Made by a program: the position numbers and the translations under genes | Source of the DNA: Alloalcanivorax venustensis ISO4 | Lineage (GTDB): Bacteria > Pseudomonadota > Gammaproteobacteria > Pseudomonadales > Alcanivoracaceae | Reading direction: 5' to 3' | Assembly: GCF_015356855.1 (NCBI RefSeq) | Contig: NZ_ARXR01000012.1 | Span: forward strand, 23,580 to 87,579 | DNA: 64,000 bases | Part shown: piece by piece, positions 44,433 to 53,326 of the stretch | Layout of the letters: each line of letters opens with the position of its first letter | How positions within the stretch are numbered: position 1 is the first letter of the stretch | The notes under the pieces: model-generated | What the model was told of the DNA's origin: nothing | The model's input: only the letters and a program-made list of their open reading frames with translations | Database searches by the model: none

Positions 44433-44592
44433 GACAGTTGATAGTGGACAGTGGATAGTTGATAGCTGCGCGGGAGAGTTTCTCGGCGCATTGAAGCGAA
44501 GAGGCCGCGCCCAAGGTTTGGGCGCGGCCTCTTTGTTGTCGGGCTCCGCGGGCGTTGCCCGCGTCGCTATCAACTATCCACTATCAACTGTC
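44433..44592. repeat. Inverted heptad repeats around a terminator
   Basis: The left arm (44433-44466) consists of degenerate 7-base units (ACAGTTG, ATAGTGG, ACAGTGG, ATAGTTG, ATAGC). The right arm (44566-44592) is its reverse complement minus one unit. Between them lies the hairpin 44499-44533. The arms are AT-richer than the surroundings and would fold into a long cruciform or RNA stem. Confidence 0.7.
44499..44533 (+). terminator. Terminator of fmdAB
   Basis: A perfect 14-bp stem AAGAGGCCGCGCCC / GGGCGCGGCCTCTT with a 7-base loop ends in CTCTTTGTTG. It lies 70 bases after the fmdB stop, between convergent fmdB and the MaoC gene, and may work for both strands. Confidence 0.8.
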
Positions 44593-44594
44593 AA

Positions 44595-45053
44595 TTAAAA
44601 AAGCACCATCCCGAGGCTTTCGGCGACGCAGGCGGGTTTGTCGCTGCCTTCCAGTTCGATGGTGACTTCGTTGCAGAGCAGGTAGCGGCCTTCGCCCTTG
44701 GCGGCCACGGATTTCATCACGAAGCGTCCGCGCACGCGGCCGCCGGCGGGGACCGGGGTCAGAAAGCGGCAGCTGTTGAGGCCGTAGTTGAGGCCCGCCT
44801 TGGCGCCTTCCACGGTGTAGATCTCGTCCTTGAACATGGGGATCAGTGACAGGGTCAGGTAGCCGTGGGCGATGGGGCCGCCCATGGGCGATTCCTTCTT
44901 GGCGCGCTCCACGTCCACGTGAATCCACTGGTGGTCGCCGGTGGCTTCGGCGAACTGGTTAATGCGCTCCTGGCTCACCGTCATCCATTCGGTGACGCCC
45001 AGTTCCTTGCCTTCCCAGCTTTTCAGCTCTTCCGGGCCGTTGATTGTCAGCAT
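44595..45053 (-). CDS. MaoC-like (R)-enoyl-CoA hydratase
   Basis: The 152-residue hot-dog protein starts MLTINGPEELKSWEGKELG, preceded by GAGGAG. It carries the hydratase-2 catalytic motif FAEATGDHQWIHVDVERAKKESPMGGPIAHGYLTL, with Asp40 and His45 in the expected positions. Single-domain MaoC enzymes hydrate crotonyl- and longer enoyl-CoA to (R)-3-hydroxyacyl-CoA, linking beta-oxidation to polymer or lipid synthesis. It stands alone, divergent from mpl by 150 bases. A longer in-frame reading upstream runs antisense to mpl and is not real. Confidence 0.9.
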   Translation of the reverse strand: MLTINGPEELKSWEGKELGVTEWMTVSQERINQFAEATGDHQWIHVDVERAKKESPMGGPIAHGYLTLSLIPMFKDEIYTVEGAKAGLNYGLNSCRFLTPVPAGGRVRGRFVMKSVAAKGEGRYLLCNEVTIELEGSDKPACVAESLGMVLF

Positions 45054-45203
45054 TTGTCTCTCCTCGAACGATTCAAAAAAAGAGATAGCTTCAGGCTTCA
45101 CGCGGCAGGCTTCAAGCTCAAAAACAGCGGCGCCGGCGGCTGGCCGGCTTGTGGCCTGAGGCCGATGTTGTATCCTGCGTTCAGAGTTTCTTCGAGGTCT
45201 TCC

Positions 45204-46586
45204 ATGCACATCCATATTCTCGGCGTCTGCGGCACCTTCATGGGGTCGCTGGCGCAGCTGGTCCGGGCCCAGGGGCACCGGGTCACCGGTTCCGACCAGA
45301 ACGTCTACCCGCCGATGAGCGATCAGCTCAGCGCCGCCGGCATCGAGCTGATCCAGGGCTATGACCCTGCTCAGCTGGAGCCGGCCCCGGACCTGGTGGT
45401 GATCGGCAACGCCCTGAGCCGGGGCAACCCGGCGGTGGAGCATGTGCTGGACCAGGGCATGCCCTATACCTCCGGCGCCCAGCTGCTCGCCGAGGTGGTG
45501 CTGCCCGGCCGCTGGGTGCTGGCGGTGGCGGGCACCCACGGCAAGACCACCACCGCCTCGATGCTGGCCTGGATTCTCGAGGACGCGGGCCTCGACCCGG
45601 GCTATCTGATCGGCGGCGTGCCCGGCAACTTCGGCGTCTCCGCGCGGCTCGGCGGCACGCCGTTTTTCGTGGTCGAAGCGGACGAGTACGACACCGCCTT
45701 TTTCGACAAGCGCAGCAAGTTCGTGCACTACCGGCCGCGCACCGTGGTGCTCAACAATCTCGAGTTCGACCACGCGGATATCTTTCCGGACCTGGCCGCC
45801 ATCCAGACCCAGTTTCACCATCTGCTGCGCACCGTGCCGTCCCTGGGCCGGGTGATTCTGCCCCACGGCGAAGCCGCCCTGGAGGAAACCCTGGCGCGGG
45901 GCTGCTGGAGCGAGGTGGAGCGGTTCGGCGAGCAGGCGGACCCGGGCTACCGGCTGGAACGTCCGGACGGCTCCCGCTTCACGGTGATGGAAAAGGGGAC
46001 AGGCATTGCCGTGGTGGACTGGTCGCTCACCGGCCGCCACAACGTCAATAACGGCATGGCGGCGCTGTTGGCGGCGCGCCATGTGGGCGTCACCCTGGAA
46101 GACGGTGCCGCCGCCCTGGGCCGCTTCCAGGGCGTGAAGCGCCGCATGGAGCTGCGCGGCGAGGTGGACGGCGTGCGCGTCTACGACGACTTCGCCCACC
46201 ACCCCACGGCCATCGCCACCACCCTGGACGGCCTGCGCCGTCGGGTGGGCGACGAGCAGGTGCTGGCGGTGATCGAGCCCCGTTCCAACACCATGCGCCT
46301 GGGCCGCCACCGGGAGGCCCTGGCGGCCAGTGCCCGGGACGCGGATCAGGTGATCTGGTATCAGCCGCCGGGGCTGGAATGGTCCCTGGACGCGGTGATC
46401 GCCGAGTCGCCGGTGCCGGCGCGGGTGGAAACCGACCTGGATGCCCTGGTGGCGTCGGTGGCGGCCCAGCCCGGGCCCCTCAACGTGGTGGTTATGAGTA
46501 ACGGCGGCTTCGGCGGCGTGCACGAAAAACTGCTGGCGGCGCTGCGACAGCGTTTGCCTCAAGGGAGTGGAAGCCATGACGGATAG
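45204..46586 (+). CDS. mpl: UDP-N-acetylmuramate:L-Ala-gamma-D-Glu-meso-DAP ligase
   Basis: Mpl reattaches recycled murein tripeptide to UDP-MurNAc in cytosolic cell-wall recycling. The 460-residue Mur-ligase starts [19 protein letters not shown] with GAGG upstream. It has the ATP loop [17 protein letters not shown] (about 108-124), [17 protein letters not shown] typical of Mpl, [31 protein letters not shown] and the C-terminal [13 protein letters not shown] and [10 protein letters not shown]. It overlaps ubiX by 11 bases. Confidence 0.96.
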   Translation: MHIHILGVCGTFMGSLAQLVRAQGHRVTGSDQNVYPPMSDQLSAAGIELIQGYDPAQLEPAPDLVVIGNALSRGNPAVEHVLDQGMPYTSGAQLLAEVVLPGRWVLAVAGTHGKTTTASMLAWILEDAGLDPGYLIGGVPGNFGVSARLGGTPFFVVEADEYDTAFFDKRSKFVHYRPRTVVLNNLEFDHADIFPDLAAIQTQFHHLLRTVPSLGRVILPHGEAALEETLARGCWSEVERFGEQADPGYRLERPDGSRFTVMEKGTGIAVVDWSLTGRHNVNNGMAALLAARHVGVTLEDGAAALGRFQGVKRRMELRGEVDGVRVYDDFAHHPTAIATTLDGLRRRVGDEQVLAVIEPRSNTMRLGRHREALAASARDADQVIWYQPPGLEWSLDAVIAESPVPARVETDLDALVASVAAQPGPLNVVVMSNGGFGGVHEKLLAALRQRLPQGSGSHDG

Positions 46587-47190
46587 CACACGCCAGCGTG
46601 TCACCCTGGCGTTTACCGGGGCCTCCGGCGCCCCCTATGGCCTGCGGCTGCTGCAGTGTCTGCTGAGAGCGGACTGCGAGGTGTTCGTAATCCTGTCCAA
46701 GGCGGCGCGGGTGGTGATCGGCATGGAGACCGATCTCAGCCTGCCCGCCGGCACCGGCAAGGCGGAAACCGTATTGCGCGAGTACGCCGGCACCGACCGG
46801 GGCGCGCTCACCGTGTGCGGCCTGGAACAGTGGACCGCGCCGGTGGCTTCGGGCTCCGGCGCGCCGGCGTCGATGGTGGTGTGCCCCTGTTCCACCGGCA
46901 CCCTGTCGGCGATCGCCAGTGGCGCCAGTGACAACCTGATCGAGCGCGCCGCGGACGTGGCCCTCAAGGAACGCCGCCAGCTGATTCTGGTGCCCCGGGA
47001 AAGCCCGTTCTCGGCGATTCATCTGGAAAACATGCTCAAGCTGGCGCGTCTGGGCGTCACCATCCTGCCGGCGGCGCCCGGGTTCTATCACCGCCCGCAA
47101 AGCGTCGACGATCTGATCGACTTCGTGGTGGCGCGGATTCTCGACCAGCTCGGCGTCGAGCAGACCCTGGTCAAGCGCTGGGGCGAGTGA
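46576..47190 (+). CDS. ubiX: Flavin prenyltransferase UbiX
   Basis: UbiX prenylates FMN to make the cofactor of the UbiD decarboxylase in ubiquinone synthesis. The 204-residue protein shows [18 protein letters not shown] (about 8-25), [46 protein letters not shown] and [17 protein letters not shown], all classical for the family. The ATG at 46576 with GGGAG upstream is chosen over a GTG nine bases earlier. It overlaps the mpl end, a common pairing in gammaproteobacteria. Confidence 0.96.
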   Translation: MTDSTRQRVTLAFTGASGAPYGLRLLQCLLRADCEVFVILSKAARVVIGMETDLSLPAGTGKAETVLREYAGTDRGALTVCGLEQWTAPVASGSGAPASMVVCPCSTGTLSAIASGASDNLIERAADVALKERRQLILVPRESPFSAIHLENMLKLARLGVTILPAAPGFYHRPQSVDDLIDFVVARILDQLGVEQTLVKRWGE

Positions 47191-47200
47191 CCCCGGCGGC

Positions 47201-47982
<782 letters not shown>

Positions 47983-47983
<1 letters not shown>

Positions 47984-48462
47984 CACGGTGTGTTCTTACT
48001 CCGGGTTACCAGGCGTACTTCTTCCACGCCGGCGTCGCGCAGGGTTTCCAGGCTGTTACGCAGCGTGCTGAGCGCGGTGTCGGCGTCGGCCATCAGGCGC
48101 ACCGGCTGGGGACCGTCGGTATCGGTGGGCGGTGCCGCGTCCACCGCGGTGGTGTCGGCGTTGTCCTCGGTCGCCGCGGCGGTGCGCCGGTGCTCGCGGA
48201 TCAAATCCGCCATGCGTGCTGGGTCCACCGGCTCGCCCTGGTGCAGCAGCCGGCCTTCCTTGTCCAGCACCAGCATGAACTGCTCCAGGTTTTCCTCGGT
48301 GTCGGCGCTGGCGCTGTCCGGTGCTTCAACGTCCCCTTCCGGTCGCGGCGCCAGCTGGCCCGCCACCATAAAGAAGATCAACAGCAGAAAGACCACATTG
48401 ATCAGCGGCAGCACCGGCTCCAGGGGCGGTCGGCGGCCGCTGTCCGGAGACTCCAGGTTCAT
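47983..48462 (-). CDS. exbD: ExbD-like protein lacking the membrane aspartate
   Basis: The 159-residue protein has the ExbD membrane helix ([22 protein letters not shown], residues about 18-39) and a periplasmic domain ending [33 protein letters not shown]. The proton-carrying Asp found in ExbD, TolR and MotB helices is replaced by Asn22 (AAT codon at 48397-48399). The next gene upstream encodes a second ExbD that keeps it. An Ala/Thr-rich insert (about 95-120) is also unusual. The protein may act as the non-protonatable partner in an ExbD heterodimer. It overlaps both neighbours by about 4 bases. Confidence 0.88.
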
Positions 48463-48848
48463 GGCATCAGCTCCAGCTGCACGTCCTCGATACCGGCGGC
48501 GCGGGCCGCGTCCAGGGTGGCCAGGGCGGCTTGCAGCGGCGCGTCCGCTTCGCCGGTGATCAGCACGGTGGCGTCCCGCCCTTGCAGGCGCTCCGCCAGG
48601 TCCGACACCGCGTAGCGTTCGCCCTCCATCTCCACCTGGCCGTCGGCGGTGACGGTCAGCGTCAGCCAGTCCTGATCCTGATCCTGGCGCTGCTCGCTGG
48701 CCTCGCTGGGCAGCACATTGACCGGCAGATCCTTCCAGTCGCCAAAGCGGCTGGCGAGCATGAAGAAGATCAGCAGAATGAACACCACATCAATCAGTGG
48801 TGTCAGGCTGATGGTCGGGGAGCGATGGCGTTCCGGTTCCAAGTGCAT
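48459..48848 (-). CDS. exbD: ExbD proton-channel subunit
   Basis: The 129-residue protein has the helix TPLIDVVFILLIFFMLASRF with the functional Asp20, followed by a periplasmic domain (VQMEGERYAVSDLAERL ... LQAALATLDAARAAGIEDVQL). It is the usual ExbD size and forms the proton path with ExbB. It lies 3 bases after exbB and overlaps the second, Asp-less exbD by 4 bases. The two ExbD sequences are paralogous but differ clearly outside the helix. Confidence 0.94.
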   Translation of the reverse strand: MHLEPERHRSPTISLTPLIDVVFILLIFFMLASRFGDWKDLPVNVLPSEASEQRQDQDQDWLTLTVTADGQVEMEGERYAVSDLAERLQGRDATVLITGEADAPLQAALATLDAARAAGIEDVQLELMP

Positions 48849-48851
48849 GGA

Positions 48852-49544
48852 TCAGCCGCCGACGGCGACCCGGCGCGGGGCCTGATCGCGGGCCGGTGCT
48901 TGGCTGTCCCGGGTTTGTCCGGCGCCTTGCCGGCGCACCTGCACCTTCAGGCGGGCCAGGCGGTCCTGCATTTTTTCACGGCACAGCTCAATGGTGCGGT
49001 CGGCCCAATGGAAGGCCGCCAAGGCGGGGATCGCCACGGTAAGACCGGCGGCGGTGGTGAGCAGCGCTTCCCAGATACCGCCGGACAGAATCGACGGGTC
49101 CACCTGGGAACCGGCGGCTTCCAAGGCCTGGAAGGCGCCGATCATGCCGAACACGGTGCCCAGCAGGCCGATCAGCGGCGACAGCGCGCTGATCACTTCC
49201 AGGGTGCGCAGGCCGCCGCGCATGTCTTCCAGCGCCTCGCGGCCGCGCCGCAGGCTGTCCTCTTCCCAGCTGTCCGCGTCCATGGCGCGGTTGTGCCAGG
49301 CGCTCAACACCACCTGATCCACCGGCGAACGCCCGGCGTCACCGACCACCGGCGTATCGCCGCGCTCCAGGCTTTCCAGCAGGGCGTCGGCCTGTTTGCT
49401 GGCCACCGGTCGCAGGCGGGCGAACTGGAGCATCTTGGTGAGCAGCGTGGCGAGGGCCACCACCGACAGCACGGCCAAAAGCCACATGGCGACGCCGCCG
49501 GCGACAAACCACTCGGGGAGTTGAAGCTGCAAGGAAGACATCAT
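48852..49544 (-). CDS. exbB: ExbB (MotA/TolQ/ExbB family) channel protein
   Basis: The 230-residue inner-membrane protein has three helices: LPEWFVAGGVAMWLLAVLSVVAL, ISALSPLIGLLGTVFGMIGAFQAL (with the TolQ/ExbB hallmark PLIGLLGTVxGMI) and SGGIWEALLTTAAGLTVAIPALAAFHW. A basic cytoplasmic tail ends the protein. It forms the pentameric channel around the ExbD dimer and powers TonB. GGAG lies 7 bases before the ATG. A Fur-like box 99 bases upstream suggests iron control of the operon. Confidence 0.95.
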   Translation of the reverse strand: MMSSLQLQLPEWFVAGGVAMWLLAVLSVVALATLLTKMLQFARLRPVASKQADALLESLERGDTPVVGDAGRSPVDQVVLSAWHNRAMDADSWEEDSLRRGREALEDMRGGLRTLEVISALSPLIGLLGTVFGMIGAFQALEAAGSQVDPSILSGGIWEALLTTAAGLTVAIPALAAFHWADRTIELCREKMQDRLARLKVQVRRQGAGQTRDSQAPARDQAPRRVAVGG

Positions 49545-49642
49545 GTCCGGACTCCTGTTGGCGGGCGCATACCGCCATCACGGAAAAAAGGCAGAAAAAG
49601 GGCGATATCGCCAGAGAGCCGGAGTCTAGCATCTCGCGGCCT

Positions 49643-49657
49643 GAATGCAAGTCATTC
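49643..49657. promoter_or_regulatory. Fur-like box upstream of exbB
   Basis: GAATGCAAGTCATTC pairs GAATG with CATTC around a 5-base centre and shares AATGCAAG with the stronger Fur box before the TonB-dependent receptor. It lies 99 bases before the exbB start. It matches the classical consensus at only about 9 positions, so it is tentative. Confidence 0.45.
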
Positions 49658-49721
49658 CTATTTACATTTCAGGTGTCTGCTATTCCCTCCAGCGGGGACG
49701 CGGGTCTCTCCAGCCTGGGTC

Positions 49722-49828
49722 GCGGTTCTGTGTTCTGCCCTTCCGGGAACGCCGTGAACCCGTCCCTGGGGGCTCCCTGTCGAACGTCCTGTTCTCCAGG
49801 GTCCCGGAAGGGCAGAACACAGAACCGC
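49722..49828. repeat. Palindromic repeat unit 1
   Basis: Arms of 27 bases (49722-49748 and 49802-49828) are perfectly complementary; the left begins GCGGTTCTGTGTTCTGCC. The 53-base interior starts with a 25-base core (49750-49774, CGCCGTGAACCCGTCCC...) that recurs in unit 2, while the arms do not. Confidence 0.85.
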
Positions 49829-49909
49829 TCCGGGGGAAGATTCCGGCGCCCCGGGCTATCGCTGACGTCGAACCTTTTTACGAGGCTCGGCGGTTGGCAC
49901 CAATCGGGA

Positions 49910-50018
49910 GGTCCGGTCTCGGTGGCCGGGTCCAGGACTGTGTGAGGCAGGGAGCCGAACACAAGCCTCCAGGGATGGATTCACGGCGGGTCCTGGACCC
50001 GGCCACCGAGACCGGACC
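49910..50018. repeat. Palindromic repeat unit 2, inverted
   Basis: Arms of 29 bases (49910-49938 and 49990-50018) are perfectly complementary; the left begins GGTCCGGTCTCGGTGGCC. On the minus strand the interior starts with CGCCGTGAATCCATCCC... (49988 down to 49964), which matches the unit 1 core at 22 of 25 positions. The arm sequence is unrelated to that of unit 1. Confidence 0.85.
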
Positions 50019-50042
50019 GGGCTACGAAGTACAGCCGTCGTC

Positions 50043-50477
50043 TCAGCGCTCAATCAGCGTGTAGTTGAAGTCGGACTCGATCGGCTCGCCGTCGGCGTTC
50101 AGCATTTCCACCGCGTTGGTGGCTTTCTGCAGAAAGCGGAACTGCTCGGCCGGATCGGTGGGATTAAGGATGAACAGCGGGTAGGACTTGCCGTCCACGG
50201 ATTGCCGCTCGGCGATCCAGTTGCCGCGGTCCACGTCACTGCCGCCGGCCTTGGCGCCGTCCAGAAACTTCTGGCGCAGTTCAAAGCGTGACGGCTGGTC
50301 CGCCTCATCCCGGTACAGCGTCAGGGTGGTCTGGATTCCGGAGCAGTCCGCGCAGGGCAGCACGCCCTGGTACACCGTTTTGCTGGCTTTGGGATCCGGT
50401 TGTGGTTCGGGAGCGGTCTGGCAGCCGGCCAGTGCGAACAGCGCGCCAAGCGTGAGAACAGAAAGGGCTTTTTTCAT
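50043..50477 (-). CDS. NlpE-like outer-membrane lipoprotein
   Basis: The 144-residue protein starts MKKALSVLTLGALFALAGC, a lipoprotein signal with the lipobox LAGC (Cys19). The mature part has YQGVLPCADCSGIQTTLTLYRDE, the CxxC segment and barrel strands of the NlpE N-terminal domain, and FNYTLIER at the end. The C-terminal OB domain of E. coli NlpE is absent, as in many short homologues. NlpE links surface adhesion and lipoprotein sorting to Cpx signalling; the role of the short form is less clear. Confidence 0.85.
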   Translation of the reverse strand: MKKALSVLTLGALFALAGCQTAPEPQPDPKASKTVYQGVLPCADCSGIQTTLTLYRDEADQPSRFELRQKFLDGAKAGGSDVDRGNWIAERQSVDGKSYPLFILNPTDPAEQFRFLQKATNAVEMLNADGEPIESDFNYTLIER

Positions 50478-50573
50478 ATTTGGTCTCCCTGACATCAATT
50501 AAGTGGTGTCAGTATAGACCGCGCTCCGTGAACCGGTTCACAGCTTTAACAGTGTTTAACCGTGAAGAACGGC

Positions 50574-50663
50574 TCAGTCCCGGCGGCGTGCCAGGTAGCG
50601 TTGCACCCCTTCCGCGATCAGGAAGACCACCCCCAGAGCGATTAGAAAGTACAGCAGAATCAT
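50574..50663 (-). CDS. Possible 29-residue single-helix membrane protein
   Basis: ATG 50663 is preceded by TGGGGAAAC. The product MILLYFLIALGVVFLIAEG with a basic tail (QRYLARRRD) is a credible one-helix inner-membrane miniprotein. A longer reading from 50792 gives 72 residues but its N-terminal part looks non-coding. No homologue is recognised. It may simply be a chance hydrophobic ORF. Confidence 0.35.
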   Translation of the reverse strand: MILLYFLIALGVVFLIAEGVQRYLARRRD

Positions 50664-50746
50664 GTTTCCCCAGACCAGTGAGTCAGCCGAAAGCTTGATG
50701 CCAAGCCATTTTTTGCATTCGAGAATAGGGCAGCCGAGGCCCTTAA

Positions 50747-50763
50747 AACAGTAACTTACTGTT
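50747..50763. promoter_or_regulatory. Perfect operator-like palindrome
   Basis: AACAGTAACTTACTGTT is an 8-1-8 perfect palindrome in the AT-rich gap 50664-50885, the kind of site bound by TetR-like repressors. It lies 84 bases upstream of the possible miniprotein. The GST gene ends at 50886 and no regulator gene is adjacent. The rest of the gap shows nothing else. Confidence 0.4.
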
Positions 50764-50885
50764 AATGCTTGTAAGAATAACGACCTATGCAATTAGCGTC
50801 ATTGGACTTTGGTGGAAAGCGGACCCGGGTCACAGTTCGCGGCGATGCGGTGCGCCCCGGGGCCGAAAAGGGAGGGGGAAAGGGT

Positions 50886-51554
50886 TCAGCCGAGCAGTTC
50901 CAGCGGGCCGGTGCGTTCGATGCCGCGTTGATAGGCCGGGCGGGCTTCCACGCGCTGGATAAAGTCGCGGATGTGCGGCAGGGCGTCCAGGTTGGCGCGG
51001 GCGCCGGCGGCCTGCAGCGGGAAACTCATCTGCACGTCGGCGGCGGTCAGTGCCTCGCCGGCGAACCAGGTGTGGCTGGCGAGGTGGCTTTCCACCAGGC
51101 GCAGCTGCTCTTCAATGCGCGGCTGCACGAAGCCGCCCACCATGCCGCCGCTGATCTTCTTAGCGATCGGCTTGGCGAAGAACGGCATCGGCGCCTTGGG
51201 CACCCGGCTGAAGATCAGCTTCATGACCATCAGCGGCATTAGCGAGCCTTCCGCGTAGTGCAGCCAGTATTGGTAGTTCAGCCAGTTGGGGTCGTCCACG
51301 GCGGGCTTGAGGCGTCCGCCGCCGTGCTTTTCCACCAGGTACTCGATAATGGCGCCGGATTCCGCCACCACGGTGTCGCCGTCGGTGATCACCGGCGACT
51401 TGCCCAGCGGATGCACCCGGCGCAGCGACTCGGGGGCCAGCATGGTGTTGGGGTCGCGTTTGTAGTGCTCGATCTCGTAGGGAACGCCGAGTTCCTCGAG
51501 CAGCCAGACGATGCGTTGCGAGCGGGATTTTTCCAGATGGTGGACGATGATCAT
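50886..51554 (-). CDS. Glutathione S-transferase
   Basis: The 222-residue cytosolic protein starts MIIVHHLEKSRSQRIVWLLEEL, with the N-terminal thioredoxin-like domain (SRSQR near the active site, HPLGKSPVITDGDTVVAESGAIIEYL, the glutathione-binding cis-Pro and E-S-G/A pair). The helical C-terminal domain has WFAGEALTAADVQMSFPL. It fits the broad bacterial GST group near Pseudomonas PA2821-type enzymes. A longer reading upstream is rejected as the family starts at this Met. The substrate is unknown. Confidence 0.93.
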   Translation of the reverse strand: MIIVHHLEKSRSQRIVWLLEELGVPYEIEHYKRDPNTMLAPESLRRVHPLGKSPVITDGDTVVAESGAIIEYLVEKHGGGRLKPAVDDPNWLNYQYWLHYAEGSLMPLMVMKLIFSRVPKAPMPFFAKPIAKKISGGMVGGFVQPRIEEQLRLVESHLASHTWFAGEALTAADVQMSFPLQAAGARANLDALPHIRDFIQRVEARPAYQRGIERTGPLELLG

Positions 51555-51646
51555 TGAGCTTCCCCGATACGGTAAGGGTGATGAATGCAGCGCAGAGCAT
51601 AGCATCGGGCGGCCTGCTTTACCGTCAAGGTGGGGCGCCCCGGCCG

Positions 51647-53134
51647 TCAGCCACCGGCACCGGTCGGGGCGGCTTCGTTCCGGGTCACCGCGGCGGCCTG
51701 CGCGCCGGGCAGCCGGTGCACCGCTTCCAGCACGTCGTCGAGCACCGCCTGGCTTTTCCAGGCCGACGGTGTGTTAACGATGGCGGACACCGCCCAGGTG
51801 GTGTTGTTGCTGTCGCGGGTGAAGCCGGCCACCGCGCGCACATTGGTCAGTGAGCCGGTTTTGATGTGGCCTTCGCCGCGCAGGCCGGTGTCACGCAGCC
51901 GGTTGTGCATGGTGCCGTCCATGGCCACCAGTGGCAGCGAGGCGATCAGCTCGGCGGCGAACGGGCTGCGCCAGGCCTGCTGCAGCATCTTGATCTGTTC
52001 CATGGGGCTCATACGCGCGTCGCGGGACAGGCCGGCGCCGTTGGCCAGCACCACCGCGCGTGGATCCATGCCTTTCAGCGCCATCCAGTCCTTGATGGTG
52101 CGCTCGGCGGCGGCCAGGTCGTCGCGGTCTTCCGCCAGCCGGTGTTCGGCGCCGATGGTCAGGTAGAGCTGGCGCGCCATCACGTTGCTGCTCCACTTGT
52201 TGATGTCGCGGACCATGGTGACCAGGTCCGGCGATGAGGTGGTGGCGAGCAGGTCGACGCCCGCCGGCAGGCGGTCGAAACGGGTGGCGCCGGTGATGGT
52301 GCCGCCCAGCTGTTTCCACAGGCCGCGAATAATGGCGGCGGTGTAGGTTTCCTGGCTCATCAGCGACAGATAGTTGCCGGCCCGGCAGCCCGGCGGCAGC
52401 GAGCCGGAGACCGTGACGGTGATACGGCCGTTGTCCTGGTAGCTGGGTTCCACCTTGAGACGGCGGCCGGAGGGGCAGCGGCCGCCGCTGGTCAGGGTGA
52501 TCTGATTGTCCAGGGTGATGGCGTCGGCGACCGGGTCCACCCAGGCGCTGACGCCGTCCTTGCGGGCGGCGAACTGAAAGTGGAACACGTTCAGGTTGGT
52601 GAGCAGCGCGTGGGGCTCCACCAGGAAAGGGGCGTGGGGGTTGTCGCCGTCGTCGTCGAAATGCGGCTGGCCGTGGGGCAGCCGGAAGTAGGAATCGTCC
52701 AGCACCAGGTCGCCCTGGACCTGACGGATGCCGTAGGCGCGCAGGTCGCGCAGCAGCTGCCAGAGGCGCTCCTCGGTGAGCTTGGGGTCACCGGCGCCGA
52801 CCAGAAACAGGTCGCCCTCGAGCACGTCGCCGTTCAATTCCCCGTTGGTGTAAACGCGGGTGTGCCATTTGAAGCTGGGGCCGAGCAGCTCCAGCGCCGC
52901 GTAGGTGGTCAGCAGCTTCATGGTGGAGCCCGGGTTCATCACCCGGTCCGCGTTGACGAAGCGCGCCTCGCCCGGGCCGTCCAGGGGCACGGCGGCGAGG
53001 GCCAGGGCTTCATCCGGCAGTTGCAGCGCTTCCATGCGCTCCATGATCCGGTCCGGCCAGTCTTCGGCGCCGGCGGGGGCGGTCAGGAGGGTGGCGGCGA
53101 CAACAATCGACAGAACACGAACGGCAAGCCGCAT
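51647..53134 (-). CDS. dacB: D-alanyl-D-alanine carboxypeptidase/endopeptidase (PBP4)
   Basis: This periplasmic penicillin-binding protein trims or opens peptidoglycan cross-links. The 495-residue protein has a signal peptide (MRLAVRVLSIVVAATLLTAPAGA), the S13 catalytic Ser-Lys in PGSTMKLL (about 69-75), the large inserted domain typical of PBP4, SSNVMAR (SxN) near 315 and KTG in GHIKTGSL near 430. All three motifs are intact. It stands alone, divergent from the DUF6164 gene across a 192-base gap that should hold both promoters. Confidence 0.95.
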   Translation of the reverse strand: MRLAVRVLSIVVAATLLTAPAGAEDWPDRIMERMEALQLPDEALALAAVPLDGPGEARFVNADRVMNPGSTMKLLTTYAALELLGPSFKWHTRVYTNGELNGDVLEGDLFLVGAGDPKLTEERLWQLLRDLRAYGIRQVQGDLVLDDSYFRLPHGQPHFDDDGDNPHAPFLVEPHALLTNLNVFHFQFAARKDGVSAWVDPVADAITLDNQITLTSGGRCPSGRRLKVEPSYQDNGRITVTVSGSLPPGCRAGNYLSLMSQETYTAAIIRGLWKQLGGTITGATRFDRLPAGVDLLATTSSPDLVTMVRDINKWSSNVMARQLYLTIGAEHRLAEDRDDLAAAERTIKDWMALKGMDPRAVVLANGAGLSRDARMSPMEQIKMLQQAWRSPFAAELIASLPLVAMDGTMHNRLRDTGLRGEGHIKTGSLTNVRAVAGFTRDSNNTTWAVSAIVNTPSAWKSQAVLDDVLEAVHRLPGAQAAAVTRNEAAPTGAGG

Positions 53135-53326
53135 AAGTCCGGAACTCTCCCTGTTTAGGGTCCAACGGGTTAGTGAACACTAGCGTAAAGGAAAAGCCGG
53201 GGGCGGTCAGGAGGGCGATGGTGGGGTAATTGTAAATTCTTCCAGAGCGCCACGGGGCGGGGTTCGCCGCCGGGGTTTGCTATAGTGGCGGCGCCGTTCG
53301 CCCACCTGCCCAAAGAGGAAACCTGG

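Larger units (their letters stand above)
49545..50042. other. 498-base non-coding gap with two large palindromes
   Basis: The stretch between exbB and the NlpE-like gene holds no convincing gene in six frames. It contains the exbB leader and Fur-like box (49545-49660), two long palindromic units (49722-49828 and 49910-50018) and about 80 bases of linker between them. The possible ORFs across it run through both arms of the palindromes and lack homology or ribosome-binding sites. Confidence 0.75.

Noticed and set aside
45054..46604. Upstream extension of the MaoC gene to about 669 codons
   Set aside because: The extension is antisense to mpl; the MaoC fold begins at 45053 with a GAGGAG site just before it.
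49645..50064. 139-codon plus-strand frame through the palindromic region
   Set aside because: It reads through both arms of the palindromes and across the end of the lipoprotein gene, with no homology.
50664..50792. 72-residue version of the small membrane protein
   Set aside because: The first 43 residues show no protein-like pattern, the region is AT-rich with an operator-like palindrome, and the better start is at 50663.
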